A stretch of 64,000 bases of DNA from Neomoorella thermoacetica (lineage in GTDB: Bacteria > Bacillota > DSM-521 > Neomoorellales > Neomoorellaceae): assembly GCF_001875325.1 (NCBI RefSeq), contig NZ_MDDC01000014.1, positions 16,479-80,478 of the forward strand. Reading direction: 5' to 3'. The notes beneath the pieces are model-generated. The model ran no database searches. It saw only the letters and a program-made list of their open reading frames with translations, and was not told the origin of the DNA. Numbering within the stretch: position 1 is the stretch's first letter; the number at the start of each line of letters is the position of its first letter. A program made the position numbers and the translations under genes. Below, piece by piece: positions 54,858-63,407 of the stretch.

Positions 54858-56009
54858 ATGCTGCGCTTTCTGACTGCCGGGGAATCCCACGGCCGGGGCC
54901 TGAGCGTCATTGTCGAAGGGATGCCGGCCGGCGTGCCCCTGACAGATGGAGACATAAATACCTGGCTGGCCCGCCGCCAGGGGGGTTATGGCCGCGGCGG
55001 CCGCATGGCCATTGAACGGGACCGGGCCGAGATCCTGGCGGGGGTGCGCGGGGGCCTGACCCTGGGCAGCCCCGTAGCCCTCTTCATCGCCAACCGGGAT
55101 TGGGAGAACTGGCAGGAGATCATGGCCCCGGGACCGGAAGCCAGGGCCGACCGGGTAGTCACCCGGCCACGGCCGGGACACGCCGACCTGCCCGGGGGCC
55201 TGAAATATCACCAGGCAGACCTGCGCAATATCCTGGAGCGGGCCAGCGCCCGGGAAACGGCGGCCAGAGTGGCCGCCGGGGCGGTGGCGGCAGCACTGCT
55301 TAAAGAATTAGCCGTTGAACTGGCCTTCCACGTCGTGCGGATCGGGCCCGTTGAGGTCCGGAGACAGGTGGATTGGGAGGCCGCCTGCCGGGCTGTCGAG
55401 TCGCCGGTCTACTGTGCCGACCCGGAAGCGGGCCGGGCCATGGTTGCGGCCATTGAAGAAGCCCGGCAGCAGGGAGATACCCTGGGAGGGGTAGTCGAGG
55501 TCCTGGCCCGGGGCGTCCCTGCCGGCCTGGGCAGCCATGTCCACTGGGACCGGCGCCTGGACGGACGCCTGGCCCAGGCGCTCATGAGCATCCCGGCCAT
55601 CAAAGGAGTTGAGATAGGCGCCGGCTTCAGGGTGGCTGCCCTGCCGGGGAGCCGGGTCCACGACGCCATTGCCTACCGGGAGGGACAGGGTTTCTATCAT
55701 CCTACCAACCGGGCCGGCGGCCTGGAAGGCGGCCTTACCAATGGTGAAACCCTCGTCCTGCGAGCAGCCATGAAACCCATTCCCACCCTCATGCACCCCC
55801 TGCCCAGCGTCGATTTGATCACCAAACAGCCGGCAACAGCCAGCATCGAGCGTTCCGATGTTTGCGCCGTTCCGGCGGCGGCGGTGGTAGCCGCTGCGGC
55901 GGTGGCCTGGGTCCTGGCCGGGGCTATACTGGAACAATTCGGGGGCGACTTTTTACCGTTAATCCAGGAACGCCTGGTTGCCTACCGGCAGTACCTGCAG
56001 GAAATTTGA
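54858..56009 (+). CDS. aroC: Chorismate synthase AroC
   Basis: 383 aa. FMN-dependent enzyme making chorismate from EPSP. It starts [20 protein letters not shown] (signature 1). [20 protein letters not shown] and [16 protein letters not shown] are signatures 2 and 3, and [14 protein letters not shown] is near the end. SD GAAAGGAT. It follows aroE by 25 bp. Confidence 0.96.
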   Translation: MLRFLTAGESHGRGLSVIVEGMPAGVPLTDGDINTWLARRQGGYGRGGRMAIERDRAEILAGVRGGLTLGSPVALFIANRDWENWQEIMAPGPEARADRVVTRPRPGHADLPGGLKYHQADLRNILERASARETAARVAAGAVAAALLKELAVELAFHVVRIGPVEVRRQVDWEAACRAVESPVYCADPEAGRAMVAAIEEARQQGDTLGGVVEVLARGVPAGLGSHVHWDRRLDGRLAQALMSIPAIKGVEIGAGFRVAALPGSRVHDAIAYREGQGFYHPTNRAGGLEGGLTNGETLVLRAAMKPIPTLMHPLPSVDLITKQPATASIERSDVCAVPAAAVVAAAAVAWVLAGAILEQFGGDFLPLIQERLVAYRQYLQEI

Positions 56010-56144
56010 GACTGAATTCATAATTTAGCGCCCGTCCCTGCCTGGCACCTAATATTTTCGTGTCAAACCTCCATGCCCGCCAGGAATAATTAACAATGAA
56101 AACTGTAACGGGGTATTTTCTTGCTGACGAAAGGGTGAGGAAGG

Positions 56145-56666
56145 ATGCCGGGGAACATCGTCCTGATCGGTTTTATGGGCAGCGGTAAGACGACCGTCGG
56201 CCGGCTCCTGGCCCGGGAGCTGAGGTGGAGCTTCCTGGATACCGATACCATGGTCGAGGAACGCCTGGGCCTACCTGTTAAAGAGATCTTTGCCCGGGAA
56301 GGGGAGGACTTTTTCCGGGAGGTGGAGAAGGAAGCCATCGCCCGGGTGGTGACCGCCCGGCGGGCAGTCATTGCCACCGGCGGTGGGGCGGTCCTTTCCG
56401 GGGTCAACGTCCAGTTGCTGCGGGAGGGGAACAAGGTTGTCTGGCTCCAGGTGCGGCCGGAGACGGCCCTCAAGCGGGCCGGGCTGGACGACAATCGCCC
56501 CCTCCTCCAGGGTCGGGAACCCCGGGACATCGCCGCCCTCCTCCGGCGCCGGGAGCCCTATTATGCCTTCGCTGACATTTACATCGATACCGACGGCAAG
56601 GAGGCGGCCGCCGTGGCGCGGGAAATAAAGGAGGCTTTAAAGGCGTGGCTGGAGAGCTTAACGTAG
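56145..56666 (+). CDS. aroK: Shikimate kinase AroK
   Basis: 173 aa. P-loop LIGFMGSGKTTVGRLLA, substrate motif DTDTMVEERLGL, GEDFFREVE and GGGAVLS, LID region RPLLQGREPRDIAALLRRRE. It phosphorylates shikimate. The aroB start codon lies inside its 3' end (22 bp overlap). Confidence 0.95.
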   Translation: MPGNIVLIGFMGSGKTTVGRLLARELRWSFLDTDTMVEERLGLPVKEIFAREGEDFFREVEKEAIARVVTARRAVIATGGGAVLSGVNVQLLREGNKVVWLQVRPETALKRAGLDDNRPLLQGREPRDIAALLRRREPYYAFADIYIDTDGKEAAAVAREIKEALKAWLESLT

Positions 56667-57739
56667 ACCTGGGCGAGCGAACTTATAAAATCCTCTGTGG
56701 ATCCGGATTGCTGCCGGTGGCAGGTTCCATCTTGCGTAATCTAAACCTGGCGACACCCTGCCTGGTTGTAAGCAACGCCACCGTGGCCGGGTTCTACTGG
56801 CCTGTGCTGGAATCCAGCCTGAAGGCCGGAGGCTTTAACCCCCGCCTAGCCCTGGTGCCCGATGGGGAAGAGGCTAAAACCCTCCAGGTGGCAGCCAGCC
56901 TCTACGACGCCGCCCTGGCCGCAGGGATCGAGCGCCAGGCTGCCGTCATCGCCCTGGGCGGGGGAGTGGTCGGCGATGTAGCCGGGTTTATCGCCGCCAC
57001 CTGGCTGCGTGGGGTCCCCTTCATCCAGGTGCCCACCACCCTCCTGGCCCAGGTAGATTCCAGCGTCGGCGGGAAAGTGGCCGTCAACCACCCCGGCGGC
57101 AAAAACCTCATCGGCGCCTTTTACCAGCCGCTGGCCGTTATCGCCGATCTGGACACCCTGGCCACCCTGCCATCGCGGGAGATCCGGGCTGGCCTGGCTG
57201 AGGTCATCAAGTACGGAGTAATCGCCGACGCCGGCTTTTTTGCCTATTTAGAAGAGCACCTGGAGGAAGCCCTGGCCCGGGAAGCGGGTGTCCTGGAAAA
57301 CATCGTCCTGCGGAGCTGCGCCATGAAGGCGGCGGTAGTGGCCAGGGACGAGCGGGAAAGCGGCCTGCGGGCCATCCTGAACTTCGGCCATACAGTCGGT
57401 CACGCCGTTGAGGCCGTTACCGGTTTTACCGCCTACCGCCACGGCGAGGCGGTGGCCATGGGCATGGTGGCCGCCGCCAGGATTGCCGCCCGGCGGGGTA
57501 TGTTTTCCATGGAAGAGACTGGGCGGCTGGTGCGCCTTTTAGCAAGGGCCGGCCTGCCGGTGAACCTGCCGGCCCTAGACCCGACTGCCTTCCGGGAGGC
57601 CCTGGGCCACGACAAAAAGATCCGCCAGGGCCAGCTGCGGATGGTCCTGCCGGAAAGCTTGGGCCGGGTGCAGGTTATATCTGTTAGCATTGAAGAAGTA
57701 ATGGCGCAGGTTTTTGAGAAGGGTTTTATTGGATCGTGA
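56645..57739 (+). CDS. aroB: 3-dehydroquinate synthase AroB
   Basis: 364 aa. NAD and zinc enzyme that cyclises DAHP. Motifs are GGGVVGDVAGFIAATWLRGV, QVPTTLLAQVDSSVGGKVAV, LAEVIKYGVIAD (zinc Glu) and LNFGHTVGHAVEA with FTAYRHGEAVAMG (zinc His). GTG 56645 overlaps aroK; translational coupling is likely. The pilus operon leader starts about 45 bp after the stop. Confidence 0.95.
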   Translation: MAGELNVDLGERTYKILCGSGLLPVAGSILRNLNLATPCLVVSNATVAGFYWPVLESSLKAGGFNPRLALVPDGEEAKTLQVAASLYDAALAAGIERQAAVIALGGGVVGDVAGFIAATWLRGVPFIQVPTTLLAQVDSSVGGKVAVNHPGGKNLIGAFYQPLAVIADLDTLATLPSREIRAGLAEVIKYGVIADAGFFAYLEEHLEEALAREAGVLENIVLRSCAMKAAVVARDERESGLRAILNFGHTVGHAVEAVTGFTAYRHGEAVAMGMVAAARIAARRGMFSMEETGRLVRLLARAGLPVNLPALDPTAFREALGHDKKIRQGQLRMVLPESLGRVQVISVSIEEVMAQVFEKGFIGS

Positions 57740-57782
57740 GCAGGAATTTATGATTTAATGACGAATATACTGTCTAACCGTA

Positions 57783-57861
57783 TGAAGGGCAAACCTGGCG
57801 AAAGCCAGGGACGCAAAGCCACGGGCCTGTCGATGCTTTCCATGGCTGCCGGGCTGCCGGG
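57783..57861 (+). ncRNA. Cyclic-di-GMP-I (GEMM) riboswitch
   Basis: The aptamer shows AAGGGCAAACC, a GAAA tetraloop (TGGCGAAAGCCA), then GGGACGCAAAGCCACGGGCC and the P3 side ATGGCTGCCGGG. These are the consensus parts of GEMM-I, including the A-rich GCAAAGCC bulge and the tetraloop receptor. It precedes the pilus/type II-like operon, a classical target. Confidence 0.95.
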
Positions 57862-57896
57862 AAATTACTATTTCTCAGCTGCCGGTAGCCTTTTGT
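57852..57896 (+). terminator. Terminator of the c-di-GMP riboswitch expression platform
   Basis: GGCTGCCGG (57852-57860) pairs with GCCGGTAGCC (57881-57890), followed by TTTTGTG. The 5' arm overlaps the 3' side of the aptamer, so ligand binding and termination should exclude each other: a transcriptional ON switch is the most likely reading. Confidence 0.75.
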
Positions 57897-58034
57897 GTTC
57901 AGAGGTATTTTAATGCGGACAGCTAATCCAATATTTGCAGTGGAGGTGATAGTTGAAAAAAGACACAGTATTTTCATGAGCTGGCTACAGGCGAGGAGAA
58001 ACCAAAAACCAGATTTACGGAGGTGCGTAGTAAC

Positions 58035-58487
58035 ATGCGCTTGCGTCAAGCATTGCGGAACAAGAAGGGCTTCACCCTCATTGAGCTTTTAGTGGTTATT
58101 ACTATTATTGGTATCCTCAGCGCTATAATCCTGCCCAAATTTTTATCCCAGGCGAACAAGGCCCGGATTTCCAGCGCCAAAGCGACCCTGGCGGCGATGA
58201 AAACCTCCATTGAGGCCTACCGGGGGGACCCGGCAAATAATGATAACTATCCTGGAACAAGTAATATAGGAACAGTACTAAAGAATGACGGTTTTGCTGC
58301 CGGCACCAAGGATCCCTGGGGTAATGAATATAAATATACTGTTGATAGTACCTCTAAAACCTATACGTTATACTCAATGGGTCCTAATGGTGCGGAAGGT
58401 GGTAATGATGATATTTATATTGATCAGGACACTGCTCCTACTTCTGGAGCCAGCAAATCAGGCGGAAGTAATATAACCATACCGTAA
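58035..58487 (+). CDS. Type IV pilin / GspG-type major pseudopilin
   Basis: 150 aa. The prepilin cleavage site KKGFTLIELLVVITIIGILS lies near residue 10, where a PilD peptidase would cut after Gly. The C-terminal part has DPWGNEYKYTVD and YTLYSMGPNGAEGGNDDIYI, the calcium-site region of GspG pseudopilins. ATG 58035 (SD ACGGAGG) is preferred over GTG 58023. The first gene after the cyclic-di-GMP riboswitch. Confidence 0.9.
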   Translation: MRLRQALRNKKGFTLIELLVVITIIGILSAIILPKFLSQANKARISSAKATLAAMKTSIEAYRGDPANNDNYPGTSNIGTVLKNDGFAAGTKDPWGNEYKYTVDSTSKTYTLYSMGPNGAEGGNDDIYIDQDTAPTSGASKSGGSNITIP

Positions 58488-58525
58488 ATATAAAAAAGTA
58501 CAATGATAAAAGCCCTGATGAGCCC

Positions 58526-59743
58526 ATGCTCTACAACTGCAAAATATACATAGGGAGCAAGGCGCGGACCATCACCGTAGAGGCCGCCAGCGAGCGGGAA
58601 GCGGCGACCCTGGCCCGGGAGCGAGCGGGCGAAGAAATGGTGCTGGTCGCCCGGGTGACGCCGGCAGCCAGGAAGGCGGCTGCCGCCCTCTGGCAGCCGG
58701 GCGCCAGGGTAGGTCCCCGGGACCTGGAACTCTTTTGCCGCCGGGCCCAGGTCCTGGTCGGTGCAGGCGTCACCATTATCGAGGCCCTGGAGATCCTGGC
58801 CGGGCAAACAGAGAAAAAAATCCTGGGCGAAACGCTAAAGGCTATGGTTGAAGAGGTTAAAGCCGGCCTTAGCCTGGCGGAAGCATTTCGCGCCCACCCG
58901 GCGGTCTTCCCGCCCCTGCTCTACCACACCGTAGCCGCCGCCGAGGAAACAGGCGCCCTGGAAGAATCCCTGGCACGTCTTGCTGACCACTTGGCCCGGG
59001 AAGCCGCTTTCAGGGAAAAGATCCGCCAGGCAGTGACCTATCCCTCCCTGGTTGCTGTATTTGCTATACTGGTAATGGTCGGGCTATTCACCTTTGTGGT
59101 GCCTCAATTTACCGGCCTTTTAGTGTCAAGTGGCGCCCGGCTGCCCGGCATTACTCTTTTTATTATATGGATGGCCGCCCATATAAAAATAATTGCCGGG
59201 GCAGCCACAGGCACCCTGGTTTTTGGCGCCCTTGCAGGGCGGTTGCTCTGGCAGGCAGAAGATAAGAGAAGTTATCTGGAGAGTTTTATCGCTCGCCTGC
59301 CGGTCATCGGTAAAATCCTGTCCCGGGCGGCGGCGGCCAGGGTGTGCCGGACCATGGCGTTATTATACCGGACAGGAGTCCCCATGGTTCGTGCCTTGGA
59401 AACGGTGGAAAAAGTTGCTTCTTTCGCCTCCTTCAGGGTGGAGATTAAGAAAGCCAGGGAAATGGTGCGGGAAGGCCATTCCCTGGCTGAAGGCCTGGCA
59501 GGGTCCAGGTTTCTACCCCTGACCGGGCAGAAAATGATCGCTGTAGGGGAATCTTCAGGGGATTTGAGTTCTTTACTTGATCAGGCTGCTTCCCTCTTTG
59601 AAACTGAAGTGGAACTGCTCATGCAGAAGTTGCCGCCAATGGTAGAAATGGCCATGCTTATTGCGGTAGGCGGTGGCGTGGGAACGGTAATGCTGGCTAT
59701 GCTTCTGCCCATCCTTTCAGTTTACCAGACAGCGCTGCAATAA
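58526..59743 (+). CDS. Type IV pilus/type II secretion inner membrane protein (GspF/PilC)
   Basis: 405 aa platform protein. Two GspF domains (about 70-190 and 270-395) have LELFCRRAQVLVGAGVTIIE and AAARVCRTMALLYRTGVPMV with YHTVAAAEETGALEESLARL and MIAVGESSGDLSSLLDQAAS. Three membrane helices at about 172-195, 208-240 and 375-400. Follows the pilin by 38 bp. Confidence 0.92.
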   Translation: MLYNCKIYIGSKARTITVEAASEREAATLARERAGEEMVLVARVTPAARKAAAALWQPGARVGPRDLELFCRRAQVLVGAGVTIIEALEILAGQTEKKILGETLKAMVEEVKAGLSLAEAFRAHPAVFPPLLYHTVAAAEETGALEESLARLADHLAREAAFREKIRQAVTYPSLVAVFAILVMVGLFTFVVPQFTGLLVSSGARLPGITLFIIWMAAHIKIIAGAATGTLVFGALAGRLLWQAEDKRSYLESFIARLPVIGKILSRAAAARVCRTMALLYRTGVPMVRALETVEKVASFASFRVEIKKAREMVREGHSLAEGLAGSRFLPLTGQKMIAVGESSGDLSSLLDQAASLFETEVELLMQKLPPMVEMAMLIAVGGGVGTVMLAMLLPILSVYQTALQ

Positions 59744-59756
59744 AGAGAGGTCGGCA

Positions 59757-61424
59757 ATGGAAACAATGTTAGCCTTTCCCCGCCTGGGAGAATTCCTCCT
59801 GCGCAGGGGTCTGGTCAATGAAGAGCAGCTTAAAGAGGCACTGGAGGAACAAAAGAAAACCGGAAAAAAACTAGGAGAGACCCTGGTCGCCCTGGGCTAC
59901 CTGACGCCGGAAGCGCTAACAACATCTTTAGCTGAACATTTGGGTTTGCCCCGGGTAGAACTGGATAATAGAAGACCGGTCACCGGGGTTCCAGAGCATC
60001 TGGTAAGGCGACATAAAGTTTTTCCCTATGCCAGGGAAGGGAAAAAGCTTTATACGGCCACGGCCGATCCCCTGGATGTCTTGGCACTGGATAACCTGCG
60101 CTTTGCAACGGGTTATGAGATCGTACCGGCAGTCGCCAGCCCGGAAGAAATTGAACAGGCTATTCGTCGCTGGTACGGTAGCAGTGCGGTGGAAGAAGCT
60201 GTGGACGCTGCAAGCATGGTAGAAACCCAGGAAGATGAAAATCTTCTCGAAGAAGCTGCCGACGCTCCGGTTATCCGGCTGGTAGATGAGATCATCGACC
60301 AGGCGATTAACGAAGGTGCCAGCGATATGCATATTGAACCTGGCCGGGAAAAGACAGTGGTACGCTTCCGGCTGGATGGCGTCCTCCATGACGTTACGGA
60401 GTTTCCGCGACGCTTGCACAATGCAGTTATTACCCGTCTTAAGGTGATGGCAGGAATAGATATCGCCGAACGTCGCCTGCCCCAGGATGGCCGGATCAGG
60501 CTGCATCAACCGCGGGATGTAGATTTGCGGGTTTCCACCCTTCCGACGGTCACTGGTGAAAAAATCGTTCTGCGCGTCCTCGATAAAACAAAGGTGATAC
60601 CACGTTTGGAAAGCCTGGGTTATTCGGAAAGTGCCCTGATATTGCTGCGCCAGGCGATTCACGCCCCTTATGGCATGATCCTGATTACCGGTCCTACCGG
60701 GTCCGGGAAAACTACTACCCTTTATGCCGCCCTTTCGGAAATTGTTTCCAGGGAAATTAACGTGGTCACTGTAGAGGACCCGCCGGAATATGAGATCCCG
60801 GGTGTAAATCAGATAGGGGTTAATTTAAAAGCTGGGTTAACCTTTGCCACTGCTTTAAAATCTATTTTACGCCAGGACCCCGATGTGGTGATGGTAGGGG
60901 AAATCCGCGATGCAGAAACAGCACATATTGCTGTCCAGGCTGCCATGACCGGACACCTGGTCCTTTCCACTATGCATACTAACGATGCCGCTTCGGCCCC
61001 GGTGCGCTTGATAGATATGGGAGTAGAACCATATCTCGTTGCCTCTTCCCTCCTGTGTGTAGCGGCCCAGCGTTTGGTGCGCAAGCTATGTCCCCGTTGT
61101 ACCCAGGAGTATCACCTTGCCAGGGATGCCCCCGTAAGGGTGGCCCTGGAATTTGGTGAGGAGGACGTGGTTTTGCGACGGTCCGGGGGGTGTTCTTACT
61201 GCGGAAAGACTGGATACCGGGGCCGGACGGCGGTTACTGAAGTCCTGAAGGTTACCAGGGGTATCCGCGAGATGATCAAGCGAGCTGTAGGAGTGGACGA
61301 CATTAAAAACCTAGCCCTGCATGAAGGCATGAAAACCTTGCGTCAGGAAGCGACTGCCAAAGTACTTGCTGGTATTACCACACCTGAAGAAGTACTGCGG
61401 GTCGTTTTCGCCACCGATGACTGA
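59757..61424 (+). CDS. Type IV pilus/type II secretion assembly ATPase (GspE/PilB)
   Basis: 555 aa. The N-terminal MshEN domain has LGEFLLRRGLVNEEQLKEAL, which in related ATPases binds cyclic di-GMP. The ATPase core shows Walker A ITGPTGSGKTTTLYAAL, Asp box TVEDPPEYEIPGVNQ, Walker B DPDVVMVGEIRDAETA and His box GHLVLSTMHTNDA. The zinc-binding Cys are LCPRC and CSYCGKTGYRGR. The whole operon may therefore respond to cyclic di-GMP twice, at the RNA and at the ATPase. Confidence 0.95.
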   Translation: METMLAFPRLGEFLLRRGLVNEEQLKEALEEQKKTGKKLGETLVALGYLTPEALTTSLAEHLGLPRVELDNRRPVTGVPEHLVRRHKVFPYAREGKKLYTATADPLDVLALDNLRFATGYEIVPAVASPEEIEQAIRRWYGSSAVEEAVDAASMVETQEDENLLEEAADAPVIRLVDEIIDQAINEGASDMHIEPGREKTVVRFRLDGVLHDVTEFPRRLHNAVITRLKVMAGIDIAERRLPQDGRIRLHQPRDVDLRVSTLPTVTGEKIVLRVLDKTKVIPRLESLGYSESALILLRQAIHAPYGMILITGPTGSGKTTTLYAALSEIVSREINVVTVEDPPEYEIPGVNQIGVNLKAGLTFATALKSILRQDPDVVMVGEIRDAETAHIAVQAAMTGHLVLSTMHTNDAASAPVRLIDMGVEPYLVASSLLCVAAQRLVRKLCPRCTQEYHLARDAPVRVALEFGEEDVVLRRSGGCSYCGKTGYRGRTAVTEVLKVTRGIREMIKRAVGVDDIKNLALHEGMKTLRQEATAKVLAGITTPEEVLRVVFATDD

Positions 61425-61445
61425 TATCACAGGGAGGCGCAGGTT

Positions 61446-62921
61446 TTGCTTTTAAAACGCCATGGTTCCCGTTGTGTAGGCCTGGATCTCGAAGGGCAGG
61501 TAATCCGGGCAGTTCTGGTGCATTATAGAAAAGATGAAATAAAGATCCTGGGTAAAGCAGAAAGACCCTGGACAGGGCAACCGGCGGATTTAAGCCGGGA
61601 GGTTGTTAATCTGCTGGCGGAATTAAAGGCCCGGGATGTGCCGGTGATAGTGGGGGTAGGTGGCGAGGGTATCTTTGTGCGTTCCCTGCGCCTCCCGGAT
61701 GTTCCGGTCAGGGAAATAGACGGGGCCGTCCGCTGGGAATTGGACGTTCTCCTTCCTAAAGAAGACCCGGAAACTAAGTATATAATTAAACATGCGGTTA
61801 CAGGTAAAAAAGGGGAACAGCTTTATGTGCTGGCCGCTGCGGTGGCGGAAGAGCCCCTGCGCCAGCAATTCTCACTTTTAGCCCATGAGATTTCTCTGGC
61901 AGCAGCGGACCTGCGGGTCTGCGCCCTGTGGCGGGCCGCCATGTATATGCAGGCCCGGCCGGAAGAGGGTGCCCTGGCGGTTGTCGAGGCCCTGCCCTCG
62001 GGATTGCGGGTGGTAATAGGTGAAGAAAATCTTCAATTTGCCCGCGAACTGCCACCGGAAACAGAACTTATCGTGGAACTACGACGTACCCTGAACTTTT
62101 ATCAATCCCAGTACAGCACACGGGTAAGACGCCTGCTTGCTTCTGGCTCACTGGTAATACCAAATCTCGGTATAGAAGAAGCGGCTGTCATGGGGGAAGC
62201 GCCGGGTCAGCCATGGTTCGGGGAACAGTCTCAGCCCTGGGGCCCCGAATATGCTGTGGCGTTAGGATTGGCCCTGTATTATTTTAAAGAGCCCCGCGTA
62301 GATCTTTTACCGGCAGATTTAAAGTCGAAGCACCTGACACCTTTAACCCCGCGTAATAGCCCTATCCTGGCTGTTGTGGCTGTCGGACTTTTTTGCCTGG
62401 CCGCATTACCTAGTATGATTATCTTCTACCGGACGGCAGGACGGGCTATGGAAAATGAATTGGCGGCCTTGACGCCCCGGGTGCAGGAAGAGCAACGCAT
62501 CGTGGCCGAACGGCGCCGCATTGAGGAATGGCTGGATGTAGTCCAGTCTTTCAAATTAACGTTATCTTCACGGGCAAATATTATAGAACAGGCTACGGCG
62601 GCCCTCCCCGCCGGTACATGGTTGACCAGTTTAGAAATGATCCCGGCAGAACAGGGGGCTTCTTCACCATCCAGTACCACGTCCGGGCCAACTCCTCAAT
62701 CTGCCTCAAAGTCAAACGGGGGAGACAAATTACCTGCAATACCAGATAAAATACTCTTCCAGGGATATTCCCTGACTGCAACGTCGGTTGGGGTTTTCCG
62801 GGATAAACTTGCCATCTTACCTTTTTTTAGCAGCGTTATGATTAAAAATATAGAATGGGATGCTGGACTTGGCGCTTATAGGTTTGCTCTCGAGGCGCGG
62901 TTGCAGGCCGGGGGAAGGTAA
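61446..62921 (+). CDS. PilM-PilN fusion-like assembly protein
   Basis: 491 aa. The first about 285 residues form an actin-like PilM domain (GLDLEGQVIRAVLVHYRKDE; VRWELDVLLPKEDPETKYII; LRVCALWRAAMYM). After a linker comes a PilN-like part: a membrane helix at about 302-325 (PILAVVAVGLFCLAALPSMI) and a coiled coil, then a small fold with LEMIPAEQG and ILFQGYSLTATSVGVF. In most systems PilM and PilN are separate proteins. TTG start; SD GGGAGGCGC. Confidence 0.8.
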   Translation: MLLKRHGSRCVGLDLEGQVIRAVLVHYRKDEIKILGKAERPWTGQPADLSREVVNLLAELKARDVPVIVGVGGEGIFVRSLRLPDVPVREIDGAVRWELDVLLPKEDPETKYIIKHAVTGKKGEQLYVLAAAVAEEPLRQQFSLLAHEISLAAADLRVCALWRAAMYMQARPEEGALAVVEALPSGLRVVIGEENLQFARELPPETELIVELRRTLNFYQSQYSTRVRRLLASGSLVIPNLGIEEAAVMGEAPGQPWFGEQSQPWGPEYAVALGLALYYFKEPRVDLLPADLKSKHLTPLTPRNSPILAVVAVGLFCLAALPSMIIFYRTAGRAMENELAALTPRVQEEQRIVAERRRIEEWLDVVQSFKLTLSSRANIIEQATAALPAGTWLTSLEMIPAEQGASSPSSTTSGPTPQSASKSNGGDKLPAIPDKILFQGYSLTATSVGVFRDKLAILPFFSSVMIKNIEWDAGLGAYRFALEARLQAGGR

Positions 62922-63407
62922 ATGCAAATCAAGGAACTATTCCAAAGAGGGTGGATGGAACGTTCGCCCCGGGAACAGCGATTGTTAAAGATTGCAGGGG
63001 TTTTTCTCGTCGTGCTGGCGTTTTACCTCATCATTTCCGTTGAAATAAATGCCCTGGCCAGGGCCAGGGGAGATTTTGCCAGTATACGAGGAAAGTTAGA
63101 ACAGGGGCGCAAAATGGCGGGTGAACTCTCCAGGGAAAAAGAGCTACTGCTGGAAACAGAAAGTAAATGGGAAAGTATAAAAGCGGCCATGTCCAGGAGC
63201 ACAGAAACAGGCATTATTGTGGCGGAAATGGAAAAGGTAGCCCAAAAGCACGGTGTTCGTCTGAGTTACCTGGAACCGGGGCAGCCAGTAGAGCGGATTT
63301 ACCGTGACCACCTGCGGGTGGTAACTTATAAAATAACCATTCAGGGAGATTTCACGGGATTGGTCAAAACCCTTAAAGATCTTGAAAAGCTATCTAGTTC
63401 CCCCTGA
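62922..63407 (+). CDS. PilO-like pilus protein, 3' end cut by IS
   Basis: 161 aa, one membrane helix at about 28-45 (VFLVVLAFYLIISVEI), coiled coil to about 85, then a PilO-like ferredoxin fold beginning at MEKVAQKHGVRLSYLEPG. The last real residues are LVKTLKDLEKL; SSSP and the stop derive from the adjacent insertion sequence, so the last 20 to 40 residues are lost. The end of the fold is missing; function is doubtful. Confidence 0.75.
   Translation: MQIKELFQRGWMERSPREQRLLKIAGVFLVVLAFYLIISVEINALARARGDFASIRGKLEQGRKMAGELSREKELLLETESKWESIKAAMSRSTETGIIVAEMEKVAQKHGVRLSYLEPGQPVERIYRDHLRVVTYKITIQGDFTGLVKTLKDLEKLSSSP

Noticed and set aside
57895..58092. 65-codon frame between the c-di-GMP riboswitch and the pilin
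   Set aside because: It overlaps the pilin start in another frame, and no SD or family feature was found.
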